Below are positions 63,040 through 64,000 of a DNA stretch of 64,000 nt, in pieces. The DNA lies in contig JAQFVV010006275.1 in NCBI GenBank assembly GCA_028023455.1, positions 248,001-312,000 of the forward strand, read 5' to 3'. Numbering within the stretch: the stretch's first letter is position 1; each line of letters opens with the position of its first letter. The translations under genes were made by a program, and so were the position numbers. The notes below the pieces were generated by a model. It saw only the letters and a list, made by a program, of their open reading frames with translations, searched no databases and was not told the origin of the DNA. Source of the stretch: Epiperipatus broadwayi (taxonomy: Eukaryota > Onychophora > Udeonychophora > Euonychophora > Peripatidae).

Positions 63040-64000
63040 GTAAGTGGTATCACTTCAAATAGTTATATATATATTTAAATAGTTTTTATTTTAAAATAAG
63101 ACTGATTCAATTTATTATTGTGAAATTATTTTTAGTATATTATTTTATTTAAATAATATAAGGTGTTATTATTTTTTAAAAAATCTTTTTAAATTAGTGG
63201 AAATATCCATTTTGTAAATATATATATATATATATTCTTTATATTAACAAATGCTACACAAATTTAAACTTTTACTATGTAAATTTATTTTTAAAAATGT
63301 AAATTAAATTTTCTACAAAGTATTGTAACTTACTCTTTAAACGCCTAACTTTTTCACACTGCATTTAACTTTCAACAATAGATTTTTTATACTGCATTAG
63401 ATTTCAATTGTAACTTCAGTTTAGATTACTATTAGAATTATTTTTTGTTTGATAATCATACAATATTCAAATACTAGAAATAGCAGGTTAAGCTTTGATT
63501 TAGGACCTTCAACTCTTAAGATAGTCATTATTATCATTGCATTAAACAACACAGAGCATTACAAACTAAAAGAGGCAATTTAATTTGTTTGTAGGAAATG
63601 CAGATATTAAACTAAAAGCATAAAGTTAATAATAGCATTCATTTTCAGGTTATTTGCTCATTCTTTGGTTAATACTTGCATTTTGTACTGTTGAAAAAGA
63701 AAGCAGCATTACCTCCTAATCCTTAATGCAATCCAAAATAAAATTTCTACATTTTCATCATACAAATAAAGATATGAATATTTCTGAAGAACTTTACTGC
63801 CAATAACAAAAGGGTACTTAAGAATTCTGCAATCGAATTAATTCTATTAAATCATCAAACATCACATGATCACCATTTTTTATGCTTACACAAGCTGTTT
63901 TTCACAGAGAGAAAGCTCTTCATACATTAGCACCACTCAGTGCAAGCCAGAGTAATCAATGGATGCAGGAAGGTGTGTGCATAAAATCCTTGTCTAGTGC
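63040..64000 (+). other. RELCH intron after exon l (partial)
   Basis: Starts with gtaagt. An (AT)n tract lies at 63219-63235. From about 63888 to the window edge is a partial copy of the outer arm of the foldback element seen at 12792-13100. No further exon was found. Confidence 0.8.
63888..64000. repeat. Second copy of the foldback outer arm, cut by window end
   Basis: cacaagctgttt ... cagagagaaagctc ... agtgcaagccagagtaatca ... ataaaatccttgtctagtgc aligns with 12779-12893. It confirms that the outer repeat is a multicopy family. Confidence 0.8.

Overview
The window is animal nuclear DNA, very AT-rich by eye (roughly three quarters A+T), and lies almost entirely inside one large gene on the + strand. 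That gene is the orthologue of RELCH (KIAA1468; RAB11-binding protein with LisH, coiled-coil and HEAT repeats). Twelve consecutive coding exons (4054-63039) can be read, all with GT...AG introns and compatible phases. They encode about 558 residues from the middle of the protein, including the most conserved HEAT-repeat block. The N-terminal LisH/coiled-coil exons must lie before position 1 and the C-terminal exons after 64000. No second host gene was found.

The rest is intron, and the introns are filled with old transposable elements. Region by region: 1-4 kb holds LINE reverse-transcriptase and C-terminal fragments. At 4.6 kb and 14.6 kb are two copies of a tRNA-derived SINE, the second with a perfect 17-bp target duplication. 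A palindromic MITE lies at 9.5 kb. A three-level foldback element lies at 12.8-13.9 kb, and its outer arm reappears at the window end. At 18.4-20.9 kb is a minus-strand LINE of RTE/BovB type with endonuclease and RT remnants, followed by two inverted LINE C-terminal fragments at 21-22 kb. At 23.8-26.8 kb is an LTR retrotransposon of Ty3/gypsy type with PBS, gag, protease remnant, PPT and 3' LTR, but no RT or integrase. A pogo/Tigger-like terminal-inverted-repeat element lies at 32.5-33.7 kb.

At 35.5-38.2 kb is a 2.67-kb DNA element with long GC-rich inverted termini, a perfect 8-bp target duplication and an internal higher-order tandem array. A near-perfect 371-bp palindrome lies at 39.7-40.1 kb. 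At 45-47 kb are two Penelope-like RT fragments arranged head to head. At 48.4-50.6 kb is an unassigned GC-richer island. A GIY-YIG endonuclease remnant of a Penelope-like element lies at 56.9-57.2 kb. At 60-62 kb is another LINE, interrupted by a hAT-type element. Two copies of a palindrome-plus-tail repeat lie at 58 and 62 kb.

The mixture of Penelope-like, RTE-like and other LINEs, tRNA-SINEs, hAT and pogo elements, together with introns from 82 bp to 15 kb, points to an invertebrate metazoan with a large repeat-rich genome (for example a mollusc, chelicerate or cnidarian). I cannot place it further from this window. No prokaryotic feature, CRISPR array, rRNA or intact tRNA gene was seen. 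The most unusual structure is the 35.5-38.2 kb element; the 12.8-13.9 kb nested foldback and the head-to-head Penelope-like pair come next.
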